From an uncultured Pelagibacteraceae bacterium (GTDB taxonomy: Bacteria > Pseudomonadota > Alphaproteobacteria > Pelagibacterales > Pelagibacteraceae), in NCBI GenBank assembly GCA_902515985.1, contig CABXWY010000003.1:1-64000 (forward strand): a DNA stretch of 64,000 nt, written 5' to 3'. Positions 18,763 through 27,019 of this stretch are shown here, piece after piece. Position 1 is the stretch's first letter, and every line of letters begins with the position of its first letter. The notes under the pieces were generated by a model that searched no databases, was not told the origin of the DNA, and saw only the letters and a program-made list of their open reading frames with translations. The translations under genes and the position numbers were made by a program.

Positions 18763-19735
18763 TGGTATTCAAAAGTTTTTACACGACCTTGTATTAAGTA
18801 AAAAGTTTATTAATAAATCATTATTTGAACTTGAAAAAATTATCTATTTAAAAAATAAAGATATAAAAAATCAATCTCATATTTTTATTACTGGCCTTCC
18901 AAGATCAGGTACTACTAGTTTATTAAATTTTATATATTCATCTGATCATTATGCATCTTTAACCTATAAAAATATGCCATTTATACTATCTCCTAATTTT
19001 TCAAAATTATTTAATAAAAAAAATATTTCAAAAAAAGAGAGGTTACATGGTGACGGAATAAGTTATGACATAAATAGTCCAGAAGCATTAGATGAGATAT
19101 TTTTTAATAACGAAGAAGAATTTATAAAAAATGAGTTAGTTAATTATATTCAGTTAATTCTACTTTCAGAAAGCAAAGATAAATATTTAAGTAAAAATAA
19201 TCTTAATTTTAAAAGGATTAATTTAATTAACTCAATACTGCCTAATTCTATATTTTTAATTCCAATACGAGAACCGTTGCAACATACGTATTCTCTTTTA
19301 AATCAACATTTAAATTTTAGTCAATTACAACAAGGCAATGATTTTATTAGACGATATATGAATTATCTTGGTCATAATGAATTTGGTCTTAACCATAAAC
19401 CGTGGAACAACCCTATTAATTTCAAAGATTTAAATGATATTAATTACTGGTTAGAGCAATGGTGTTTATTTTATCAAGATATCTTAAAGAACTATCAATC
19501 TTATGATAATTGTTTTTTTATAATCTACGAAGAATTAACTAATCAAAATTATTTAAAAGTGTTACTAGAAAAAATTTATTTCAACCAAGTTGAAAACTTA
19601 AATTTAAATTATTTTAAAAATTCTAATAAAAAAGAAATAGATATTAATTATGCAAAAGATATCTATGAAAATGCCAAAGACATTTATACAGATTTTAAAT
19701 ATAAATTTATGCATAATAATTCATCGTCTATTTAG
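18746..19735 (+). CDS. P-loop sulfotransferase family protein
   Basis: The N-terminal region carries the PAPS-binding P-loop FITGLPRSGTTSLLNF (about residues 47-62), the hallmark of cytosolic-type and Golgi-type sulfotransferases. The 3'-phosphate-binding region is recognisable around NSIFLIPIREPLQHTYSLL. At 329 residues the length fits. Such enzymes transfer sulfate from PAPS to a hydroxyl or amino group of a carbohydrate or small molecule. The gene ends the cassette that starts with the arylsulfotransferase-like protein. The acceptor is unknown, and whether this organism makes PAPS cannot be seen here. Confidence 0.78.
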   Translation: MMQNYSGIQKFLHDLVLSKKFINKSLFELEKIIYLKNKDIKNQSHIFITGLPRSGTTSLLNFIYSSDHYASLTYKNMPFILSPNFSKLFNKKNISKKERLHGDGISYDINSPEALDEIFFNNEEEFIKNELVNYIQLILLSESKDKYLSKNNLNFKRINLINSILPNSIFLIPIREPLQHTYSLLNQHLNFSQLQQGNDFIRRYMNYLGHNEFGLNHKPWNNPINFKDLNDINYWLEQWCLFYQDILKNYQSYDNCFFIIYEELTNQNYLKVLLEKIYFNQVENLNLNYFKNSNKKEIDINYAKDIYENAKDIYTDFKYKFMHNNSSSI

Positions 19736-19794
19736 GACATGCAGATGAAATATTAGTGAATCTTGTTAAGAGAAGAGGAAGATTAAAGATTGTT

Positions 19795-19982
19795 AAATGA
19801 TTTTATCTTCTGAATTGCTTCAGAATTGGGATACAAAAAAGATGAACTTAAATGAACAAATATCAAAAAGAGTAGATAAACAAATGCTTAATGAACTAGT
19901 GAATGAGAATGTAATCCTTCTCCATTCTAATTTACTAATAAAATTTAAATCCCTCGAAGCGAAAGTTTCGAGGGTTTTTTTT
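19795..19982 (+). repeat. Untranslated module B, related to module A at 16602-16803
   Basis: It shares GAATTGCTT (19812-19820), a similar GATGAA-containing middle and the exact 13-base ATGAGAATGTAAT (19903-19915) with module A, in the same order with 91 rather than 90 bases between the anchors. It also ends in a terminator with an A/T-flanked CCCTC...GAGGG stem. Together the two modules bracket the sulfotransferase cassette as diverged direct repeats. Confidence 0.5.
19951..19982 (+). terminator. Rho-independent terminator before typA
   Basis: CCCTCGAA (19951-19958) pairs with TTCGAGGG (19967-19974) around an eight-base loop, followed by eight T. It closes the sulfotransferase cassette and module B. 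Confidence 0.92.
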
Positions 19983-20020
19983 ATTTGAATTAAATTTTTT
20001 TAATATATAACGACCAAAAA

Positions 20021-21847
20021 ATGACAAATATAATAAGAAATATAACAATAATTGCCCACGTTGATCATGGAAAAACTACTTTAATTGATAATTTAATGAA
20101 ACAAAGTGGTTCATTTAGAGAAAATGAAGTCGTTGACGAAAGATTAATGGACAGTGGTGAACTTGAAAAAGAGAGGGGAATTACAATTTTAGCAAAGCCT
20201 GCCTCGATTAATTGGAAAGATTCAAGAATAAATATTATCGATACTCCTGGTCATAGGGATTTTGCTGCTGAAGTTGAAAGAGTATTGAGTATGGCAGATG
20301 GAGCTTTGTTACTCATAGATTCGGCAGAAGGTGTAATGCCACAAACTAAGTTTGTTTTGGCAAAAGCACTTAAACAAGGTTTAAAACCGATAGTTATTAT
20401 AAATAAGATGGATAAGCCTGATGGGAGGGCAGATGAGGTATTAAATGAAACATTTGATTTATTTGTTAGCTTGGATGCAAGCGAAGAACAATTAGATTTT
20501 CCAGTAATTTATGCAAGTGGTAGATCTGGTTGGGCAGATAAAGAAATAAATGGATCTAGAGAAAATTTAAATCCATTATTAAATCTAGTAATAGAACATG
20601 TAAAACCATCAGACTTTGATAGGACTAAACCATTTGCAATGTTATCTACACTTTTATATGCAGACAGCTATCTTGGTAGAAGTTTAGTGGGAAGGATATC
20701 ACAAGGTACTGCAAAAGCTAATCAACAAATAAAGGCAATTAATCTAAATGGAGAGAAAGTTGATGAAGGAAGACTAACAAAAATTTTTAGGTATGAGGGA
20801 ACAAAAAAAGTTCCTATAGAAATTGGAGAGGCTGGAGATATAGTAATTGTTGCGGGCTTAGAAAAAGCTAATGTAGCAGATACTATTTGTGACCTTGAAA
20901 TAAACGAACCAATTAAAGCAACACCAATAGATCCTCCAACTATGTCTATAAAAGTAACAGTTAATAGCTCTCCCCTTGCAGGAACTGAAGGAAAGAAATT
21001 AACTAGTACACAAATTAGAGAAAGATTAATTCAAGAGTCTGAAAATAATGTTGGGATATCTTTTTCTGAGAACGAGAGTAAAGATGCCTTTGAAATAAGT
21101 GGTAGAGGAGAGCTAATGTTAGAGATACTTCTTACTCAAATGAGACGAGAAGGATTTGAAATGACTGTTAGCCCACCAAAAGTTTTATATAAGAAAAATG
21201 ATAATGGTGAAAAATTAGAACCAATAGAAGAAATTACAATGGATTTAGATGAAGAATATTCTTCAAAAGTTATCGACTCAATTAACAGAAGAAAAGGGAA
21301 ACTAATTGATCTGAAAGATACTGGAAAAAATAAAAAACGATTAATATTTCAAGCACCTACAAGAGGATTGATGGGATACACTAGTAGATTTTTAACATTA
21401 ACAAAAGGTACTGGTATCATTAACAGAATATTTCATTCTTATGGGGCTTTTGAAGGTGAGATGGAAGGTAGAAGAAATGGAGCTTTAATATCAATGGAGC
21501 AAGGAAAAGCAGTAGCATTTGCAATATTTAACTTACAAGCAAGAGGTGAGATGTTTGTAACACATAACGATCCTGTCTATACTGGTATGATAGTTGGTTT
21601 AGCTCCAAAACCAGGTGATATGATAATAAATGTTATGAAGGGAAAGAAATTAACAAATATGAGAACACAAGGCACTGATGAGAATGTAGTTCTCACGCCA
21701 GTTAGAAAAATGTCAATTGCTGAACAATTAAGTATTCTTAATACTGATGAAGCATTAGAAATAACCCCTAAATCATGTAGATTAAGAAAAGCAATACTTG
21801 ACCCCCACGATAGAAAAAAAAGTGAAAAATTAATTTCTAATTCTTAA
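20021..21847 (+). CDS. typA: Ribosome-associated GTPase TypA/BipA
   Basis: TypA is a translation-factor GTPase related to EF-G that assists ribosome assembly and stress adaptation. GTPase motifs are present: G1 AHVDHGKTTLID, a G2 region ERGITILAKP, G3 DTPGHRDF and G4 NKMDKPDG. Later domains include the conserved YTSRFLTLTKGTG and NLQARGEMFV blocks. At 608 residues it is full length. It follows the module B terminator and so starts its own transcription unit. Confidence 0.97.
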   Translation: MTNIIRNITIIAHVDHGKTTLIDNLMKQSGSFRENEVVDERLMDSGELEKERGITILAKPASINWKDSRINIIDTPGHRDFAAEVERVLSMADGALLLIDSAEGVMPQTKFVLAKALKQGLKPIVIINKMDKPDGRADEVLNETFDLFVSLDASEEQLDFPVIYASGRSGWADKEINGSRENLNPLLNLVIEHVKPSDFDRTKPFAMLSTLLYADSYLGRSLVGRISQGTAKANQQIKAINLNGEKVDEGRLTKIFRYEGTKKVPIEIGEAGDIVIVAGLEKANVADTICDLEINEPIKATPIDPPTMSIKVTVNSSPLAGTEGKKLTSTQIRERLIQESENNVGISFSENESKDAFEISGRGELMLEILLTQMRREGFEMTVSPPKVLYKKNDNGEKLEPIEEITMDLDEEYSSKVIDSINRRKGKLIDLKDTGKNKKRLIFQAPTRGLMGYTSRFLTLTKGTGIINRIFHSYGAFEGEMEGRRNGALISMEQGKAVAFAIFNLQARGEMFVTHNDPVYTGMIVGLAPKPGDMIINVMKGKKLTNMRTQGTDENVVLTPVRKMSIAEQLSILNTDEALEITPKSCRLRKAILDPHDRKKSEKLISNS

Positions 21848-21848
21848 A

Positions 21849-22232
21849 CTATTTACTTATTTTTTTTTTTGAAATCCCTAATTTTTCACTATGACGTAAT
21901 CTTAAAATTACAATTGCTCCAGCAATTAATACAATTGCAACAGCTTCATAAACTAGTGCTGAAGGATCCATTTCTTTTCCTTGTAAAATAATAAACCGGG
22001 ATAAAGCAGTAATTGCTATTAAAAGTGGCAAGGTAATACTTATAGATTGTTGATCCCAAAAAACCCTCACCATTGCCATAACCTCTAGGTAAAGGAACAT
22101 TAGTAAAAGGTCTGCTAAAGTTACAGATTTATTAGAAATCATAAGATTAATTTCTAACATTACGGCAATTACAGTGCTTATTAAGATTATACCAAGTAAC
22201 CCAAGCTGAAGATATTTTACTATGTCTTTCAT
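21849..22232 (-). CDS. psiE: PsiE-family membrane protein
   Basis: The 127-residue protein has four hydrophobic helices and matches the phosphate-starvation-inducible PsiE family: FLYLEVMAMVRVFW, ITALSRFIILQGKEMDP and a basic tail. The role of PsiE is not established; it is induced by phosphate limitation in E. coli. It converges on typA with one base between the stops and lies 33 bases downstream of the YczE-like gene on the same strand. Confidence 0.8.
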   Translation of the reverse strand: MKDIVKYLQLGLLGIILISTVIAVMLEINLMISNKSVTLADLLLMFLYLEVMAMVRVFWDQQSISITLPLLIAITALSRFIILQGKEMDPSALVYEAVAIVLIAGAIVILRLRHSEKLGISKKKISK

Positions 22233-22265
22233 ATTAATTCGAATCGAATATTAAAGTACTAAAAT

Positions 22266-22913
22266 TTAACGAAAAATTCTACCAACAATATAAAGGCTAA
22301 AAGCAACAGCTGGCCCTATCCCAAAGGCAAATAAAAGTGTGCCAATGCCTACTGTGCCACCTAAATACCATCCGATACTAACTACCGTCACTTCTAATAA
22401 AACTCTGACTGTTGCAATTGGTAGATTTGTTTTTTTTTGTAAACCTGTCATCAAGCCATCTCTTGGACCGGGTCCTAAGTTTGCAACGAGATAAATACCG
22501 CTGCCTACTCCTACTAACATAACTGCAAATACTGCTAAAATTATTTTTGGAATAAAACTTTCAGGAGTTGATACATATTTTAAACACAAATCAATCATCA
22601 CAGCTATAATCAGTGCATTTAATATTGTACCGATTCCTGGTTTTTGTTTTAAAAAAATCCAAAGTGAAATTACAAAGATACTTATAGAAAATGTTATTAC
22701 ACCAATTGAATAATTAATTTTTAAAGATATCCCTTGTGCTAAAACACTCCAAGGGGAAGCTCCTGTATATGACACCAACAATAAACCCTCACCTATTCCA
22801 AATAAACTGAGTCCAAAACATAAAAAAAAAAAAGTAGATAATCTTGGTTTTAAATTAAGGGGTTTTTTAGAGCTCCATGAAACTTTTGGTATATTTTTGA
22901 TTTTAAGAAACAT
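22266..22913 (-). CDS. YczE/YitT-family integral membrane protein
   Basis: This 215-residue protein has about five to six membrane helices. It carries the conserved blocks GASPWSVLAQG and NLGPGPRDGLMTGL, which mark the YczE/YyaS (COG2364) family. The family's function is unclear. Another short minus-strand membrane gene (psiE) follows, and the pair may be cotranscribed. The start at 22913 lies about 100 bases from the divergent DUF6134-like gene. Confidence 0.78.
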   Translation of the reverse strand: MFLKIKNIPKVSWSSKKPLNLKPRLSTFFFLCFGLSLFGIGEGLLLVSYTGASPWSVLAQGISLKINYSIGVITFSISIFVISLWIFLKQKPGIGTILNALIIAVMIDLCLKYVSTPESFIPKIILAVFAVMLVGVGSGIYLVANLGPGPRDGLMTGLQKKTNLPIATVRVLLEVTVVSIGWYLGGTVGIGTLLFAFGIGPAVAFSLYIVGRIFR

Positions 22914-23016
22914 TTATTAATTTAGTTATGAAACTTACTAAATCCTAATAAAAAATAATATGCAAATAAATAATAATCTTATTTTAGTAACAAAAAAAAT
23001 CTGTAAACTTAGATTT

Positions 23017-23694
23017 ATGAAAAAAATATTCATAATAATAATCTTTACCGTTGGTTTATTTGAACCTTCTCTTTGTAAAGATCTTAAAAATTTAAAATCT
23101 ATAGAAATGGATGTACTTAGAAATGGTGAGATAATTGGTTTCTCGAATTACAAGTTTAAGAAAGAAAATAATTTTTTTAAAGTGAAAAATATAACAAGTT
23201 TTAATGTTGAAATTTTAGGCGTTAATTTATTATCAATTAATAGTTCAGGAACTGAGGTTTATAAAAATAATAAATTAATTTCATTCAATTCTAAAACATT
23301 TCAAAATAAAAAAATTAAGTATGTTAATTTAAAGCTTTCAAATGATAAGAAACAATATTCTATTGATGGTTCGTCATACAAAGGCAATGCTTCTTTAAAA
23401 AATGTTGTCGGAAATTGGTGGAATTATGAAATCTTAAAAACGAATAGTCAAATAAGTCCTCTATCTGGAAGTATCAAAAAACAAAAAGTGAAATATTTAG
23501 GAGATGAGGTATTTAATTTTTCTGGAAAAAATATAAAGACACAAAAATTTAGTCTTAAATCGGAAGATGAAAAAATATCTGATGATAAAAAGCTCAATTT
23601 CACTGTGTGGATTGAACCAAATAGCAAAGTAATTTTTAAGGTTGCATATGAGAGAATGGGCAATTGGGAATACAAATTAAAAAACTATAACTAA
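23017..23694 (+). CDS. Exported DUF6134-like protein
   Basis: The protein begins with a signal peptide (MKKIFIIIIF...LFEPSLCKD), so it is predicted to be periplasmic. The mature part is beta-rich and includes GFSNYKFKKENN, VVGNWWNYEIL and FNFSGKNIKTQ, resembling the small family DUF6134. I chose the ATG at 23017 because it produces the signal peptide; the frame opens at 22960. Function is unknown, although the fold of this family resembles lipocalin-like or outer-membrane-protein-like barrels. It converges on a coiled-coil gene four bases away. Confidence 0.62.
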   Translation: MKKIFIIIIFTVGLFEPSLCKDLKNLKSIEMDVLRNGEIIGFSNYKFKKENNFFKVKNITSFNVEILGVNLLSINSSGTEVYKNNKLISFNSKTFQNKKIKYVNLKLSNDKKQYSIDGSSYKGNASLKNVVGNWWNYEILKTNSQISPLSGSIKKQKVKYLGDEVFNFSGKNIKTQKFSLKSEDEKISDDKKLNFTVWIEPNSKVIFKVAYERMGNWEYKLKNYN

Positions 23695-23698
23695 ATAA

Positions 23699-24865
23699 TC
23701 AATTTTCCTTTTTTTTTCTAACACGCGCAATTAATTGAGTTAACGAATCAACCATTTGATCTGATGCTTTAAATATTTCATTAGTCTTATATTCGTAAGA
23801 TAAGTTTTTCTCAGGATTTGTTTTATCTTCAATTATTATCCCTTCATTTGGAGAATTATTTTTAATATATATTAATATTAACCATTTATCATCCTCACTT
23901 TCGTCCCATTTTATAAAAATTTCTCCTGTTTCAAATCTTCGATCAATGCATCTCAGAATAGACATTTGTCTAGTTATGTGTCTTTTATTTAATTGGAAGA
24001 CTAAACTGCTTGCACTTCTGTAAAAACTCTCAAGAGCAAACTCTATTTTTTGTCTTGCTAAAGTGTAATCTTTTTCTTTTTGAAGTAATGTTTCTCGATC
24101 CTCATCACCTTGTATTTTAACACCTAACGCTTCTACTCTTTCTCTTATTTTTTGATCTCTTATAATTCTATATTTTTCTCTAAGTTTATCTATTCTATCT
24201 TGCAAACCTGCATAGTCTTCCCTCTTTTCTTTTAAAGATATTTTTTCTAATTGTTCTAATTCTTTAATTTCTCTAATTCTGAATTTTTCTATTTGTTTTT
24301 CTAATTTGAGTTGTTCAAGAAACTTTCTTTGTTTTTCTGCTTGCTCTTGTCTAATTATTGCTTGTTCTTTCCTTAAAAAGGATTTTATATCTTTTACTCT
24401 TTCTCTCTCTAATCTTATTTCATCTTTTAATAATTGTTCTTTTAGCTTTAAATTGATTTCTTTTTCTTCTTGTAATCTTATTTTTTTATCTATTTTCTCT
24501 TTCTCAATTCTTTCCATTTCTTCTATTTTTTTTTTTCGTGTTTCATCTTTTTGAATAATTTTATATTCACTAATAGTATTAGAAATTTTTGAAAAGAAGT
24601 TTTGAAGGAAATTTTCAATAACTTTAAAAGGGTTAAATTTAATTTTTATTTCTGGTTTTAATGAACTTTGGAATTGAGCTATTCTTACTAAAATTTTTTT
24701 TTCTTTATTGATTTTTTTAATATTTACAGATTTTGAAGATTTAACTTTATTTCTTTTAAATTTTTTTCGTTTCCTAGATTTGACAATAGATTTTTTTATC
24801 TTTTTATTTTTAGTTTTTTTTTTAACTTTTTTTGGTTTTTTTGATTTTTTATTCTTTTTTTTCAT
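23699..24865 (-). CDS. Lys-rich coiled-coil protein of unknown function
   Basis: I do not recognise this 388-residue protein. It has three parts: an extremely basic N-terminus (roughly residues 1-60, mostly Lys with Arg and Ser), a long charged coiled coil (about 100-270, rich in Glu, Lys, Arg and Gln), and a folded-looking C-terminal domain of about 120 residues around SSLVFQLNKRH, DRRFETGEIFIKW and KWLILIYIKNNS. There is no signal peptide. The basic tail suggests nucleic-acid or membrane-surface binding, and the coiled coil suggests oligomerisation, but this is inference. Its start codon directly follows an inverted repeat that overlaps the end of cfa. Confidence 0.6.
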   Translation of the reverse strand: MKKKNKKSKKPKKVKKKTKNKKIKKSIVKSRKRKKFKRNKVKSSKSVNIKKINKEKKILVRIAQFQSSLKPEIKIKFNPFKVIENFLQNFFSKISNTISEYKIIQKDETRKKKIEEMERIEKEKIDKKIRLQEEKEINLKLKEQLLKDEIRLERERVKDIKSFLRKEQAIIRQEQAEKQRKFLEQLKLEKQIEKFRIREIKELEQLEKISLKEKREDYAGLQDRIDKLREKYRIIRDQKIRERVEALGVKIQGDEDRETLLQKEKDYTLARQKIEFALESFYRSASSLVFQLNKRHITRQMSILRCIDRRFETGEIFIKWDESEDDKWLILIYIKNNSPNEGIIIEDKTNPEKNLSYEYKTNEIFKASDQMVDSLTQLIARVRKKKEN

Positions 24866-24866
24866 T

Positions 24867-24917
24867 CAAGAGACAATAAAGATTTATCAATTTATTTTTG
24901 ATAAATATAGTCTCTTG
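24867..24917 (-). repeat. Long imperfect inverted repeat at the cfa end / coiled-coil gene start
   Basis: CAAGAGAC (24867-24874) pairs with GTCTCTTG (24910-24917), and inside it TTTATCAA (24883-24890) pairs with TTGATAAA (24898-24905), separated by an internal loop. On the minus strand one arm ends two bases before the ATG of the Lys-rich protein, and the hairpin includes the cfa stop. There is no T-run, so a simple terminator is unlikely; a translational-control or mRNA-stability hairpin is possible. Confidence 0.55.
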
Positions 24918-26085
24918 TGTTCGGAACTGAACCTAATTTTTTTGATAATTGAAATTGAAATACAACCTGGTCACCCCATTTGAAAGCCATTTCACAACTT
25001 GTAAGATAAAATTCCCACATTCTAAAAAATTTTTCATCAAACATTTGTAAAACATCACTTTTTTTACTTAAAAAACGTTTTTTCCAATGCCTCAATGTAT
25101 GTGCGTAGTGCTTTCTTAACACTTCAATATCTGAGATTACTAAACCTGATTTTTCAATGGGAGAAATAACTTCACTTAAGCTAGGTGTGTACCCTCCAGG
25201 AAAAATATATTTATTTATCCAAGGTTGTGGATCTCTTGGTGGGTTTGTTGACCCTATAGCATGTATTAGGGCAACTCCATTTTCGGAAAGAAGTTTTGAT
25301 ACAGTATTAAAATATTTCATGTAAAATTCCTTACCCACATGCTCAAACATCCCAACACTCACAATTCTATCAAATTTCTCATTTAAATTTCTGTAATCAG
25401 TAAGTCGAAAATCTACCTGATTTTCTAGATTCATTTCTTTAGCCTTCTGTTTACTGTATTGAAGTTGATTTTCAGATAGTGTAATACCTAATACTGAACA
25501 CTTAGTTTTTTTAGCTATATCTAAAGCTAATGTTCCCCAGCCACTTCCAATATCTAAAACTCTTAAATCATTTTTTAAATTAAGTTTCTTTATTATGTGG
25601 TTAATTTTATTATTTTGTGCCTCTTCTAAAGTGTTTTTATCATCTTCAAAATACGCACAAGAATATTGTCTTTTTTCATCTAAAAATAAATCATATAATT
25701 TTTCTGATATATCATAGTGATGTGCAACATTTTTCCTTGAGTTTTTAACGAAATTAAAATTTGTTAACTTTTTATATATTCCTTTCAACTTATTCATCAG
25801 CATTCCATAATTATTTATCTCTCCTCTTCCAATATTTTCAAATGCAATTTCCAGAAAATCTGTCAAAGTTCCATTCTCTATTAATATAGATCCATTTGTA
25901 TATGCTTCGCCAAAGTATAAGTCAGGATGATATAATAATTTAAAATGTAGACTTTTATCTAATATTTTTAATGTGATAGGATTTTCTTTAACTGGGTTTC
26001 CAATTTTAAACTTATTGCCATTTGCATCAATTAGTATGAATCCATTTTTGGTAAACAGACTATTTAAAAATTTTGCTAACTTCAT
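24892..26085 (-). CDS. cfa: Cyclopropane-fatty-acyl-phospholipid synthase family methyltransferase
   Basis: The enzyme transfers a methylene group from S-adenosylmethionine to an unsaturated phospholipid acyl chain. The SAM motif VLDIGSGWGTLALDIA is clear, preceded by the HHYDISEKLY block and followed by MFEHVGKEFY and FPGGYTPSL, all typical of Cfa. An N-terminal domain of about 110 residues fits the family. I chose the ATG at 26085, one base after the upstream stop; a TTG at 26094 is the alternative. The upstream dapA-like gene is probably cotranscribed. Confidence 0.9.
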   Translation of the reverse strand: MKLAKFLNSLFTKNGFILIDANGNKFKIGNPVKENPITLKILDKSLHFKLLYHPDLYFGEAYTNGSILIENGTLTDFLEIAFENIGRGEINNYGMLMNKLKGIYKKLTNFNFVKNSRKNVAHHYDISEKLYDLFLDEKRQYSCAYFEDDKNTLEEAQNNKINHIIKKLNLKNDLRVLDIGSGWGTLALDIAKKTKCSVLGITLSENQLQYSKQKAKEMNLENQVDFRLTDYRNLNEKFDRIVSVGMFEHVGKEFYMKYFNTVSKLLSENGVALIHAIGSTNPPRDPQPWINKYIFPGGYTPSLSEVISPIEKSGLVISDIEVLRKHYAHTLRHWKKRFLSKKSDVLQMFDEKFFRMWEFYLTSCEMAFKWGDQVVFQFQLSKKLGSVPNTRDYIYQK

Positions 26086-26086
26086 C

Positions 26087-26971
26087 TCAATCAATCTTTA
26101 AAAAATTATAATTAAAATCTAATTTAGTTAATTCATCAAGTAATTTTTTTTCGTTATTTTTGCTTAGCAACGATAGTGGCGGTAACAAATTTATATACGA
26201 GTTATGAGAGGAAGATAAAAAAGTATGTATGCCAGATATTAAATTAAATTTATCAAAAGCCTCTCTTACATTACAGAGTTTTTCAATTTGAGCTTGTTTT
26301 TTTTTATTAATAAAATCATCAAAAATATTTCTTGATAATTCTGCAGTTATATTACATGTAGCAGTAATTATACCTGAACACCCTAATTCTAGACCACTAA
26401 CTAATTTTGACTCTGATCCAGGAAGAATTGAAAAGTTTTTTAACTTTAAATCTTTATACAAATTATATGAACTGTCTTTAACGCCTATAATTTGATCAGG
26501 ATACTTTTTAACAAGCTCCTCCACGCATGCAATTGAAAATTTATATCCACATAATTTTTCAAAATTATACAAAATAATCTGAGACCAAGGATGTTGTTTG
26601 ATTATTTCAGAGTAGAAATTAATTACATCCTTGTCCTCGTAATTATAATAAGCAGGCGGCATTATAAGAAAATTTTTAAAATTAAAATTTTTACATGCCT
26701 TAAGAAAAAGAAGACTTTCTTTCAAAGAGTTAAAACCTGTGCCAATTATAAATTTGTTATTAAATTTACTCTTTGAAAGTTTCTCAACAAGCTTTATTTT
26801 TTCTGATGAAGAAATTAACTGAGCTTGCCCGGTACTGCCAAAAATTACTACCCCATGACATCCTTGAGTAATTAAATTTTCAGCATGTTTGATGGTTTTA
26901 TCAATATCTAAATTTAATTCTTTATCTAGGATAGATACTGAGGCCGCATAAATGCCATTAATTTTACTCAT
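26087..26971 (-). CDS. Dihydrodipicolinate synthase / N-acetylneuraminate lyase family aldolase
   Basis: This is a class I aldolase of the DapA/NanA TIM-barrel family. The Schiff-base lysine is in IIGVKDSSYN, the tyrosine in IILYNFE, and the early GxxGSTGQAQ block corresponds to the pyruvate-binding GTTGE site. The change from the usual GTTGE to GSTGQ, and its context beside cfa and GT9 rather than lysine genes, make it more likely a paralogue acting on another 2-oxo acid than the lysine-pathway DapA, but this is inference. Length is 294 residues, which is normal. Confidence 0.75.
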   Translation of the reverse strand: MSKINGIYAASVSILDKELNLDIDKTIKHAENLITQGCHGVVIFGSTGQAQLISSSEKIKLVEKLSKSKFNNKFIIGTGFNSLKESLLFLKACKNFNFKNFLIMPPAYYNYEDKDVINFYSEIIKQHPWSQIILYNFEKLCGYKFSIACVEELVKKYPDQIIGVKDSSYNLYKDLKLKNFSILPGSESKLVSGLELGCSGIITATCNITAELSRNIFDDFINKKKQAQIEKLCNVREAFDKFNLISGIHTFLSSSHNSYINLLPPLSLLSKNNEKKLLDELTKLDFNYNFLKID

Positions 26972-27019
26972 AATAAAAACTTATAAAAAAAGAAAAATTT
27001 AGTAAAGTTTATAAAAGAA

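Larger units (their letters stand above)
19736..20020. other. Longest gene-free stretch in the window, 285 bases
   Basis: It lies between the sulfotransferase and typA. It holds module B and its terminator. The first 55 bases contain ATTAGTGA (19752) and TCTTGTTAA (19761), which also occur in that order just after the groEL terminator (15391 and 15426). A 63-codon frame at 19797 runs through the terminator hairpin and is not credible as a gene. No tRNA or riboswitch was recognised. Confidence 0.6.

Noticed and set aside
19797-19988. A 63-codon open frame before typA
   Set aside because: It runs through the terminator stem and T-run, has no ribosome site, and lies within the repeated module; it reads as a chance frame.
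24708-24983. An open frame of 91 codons opposite the coiled-coil gene
   Set aside because: Phe/Leu-rich product typical of the antisense of a Lys/Glu-rich coding strand; it spans the gene junction.
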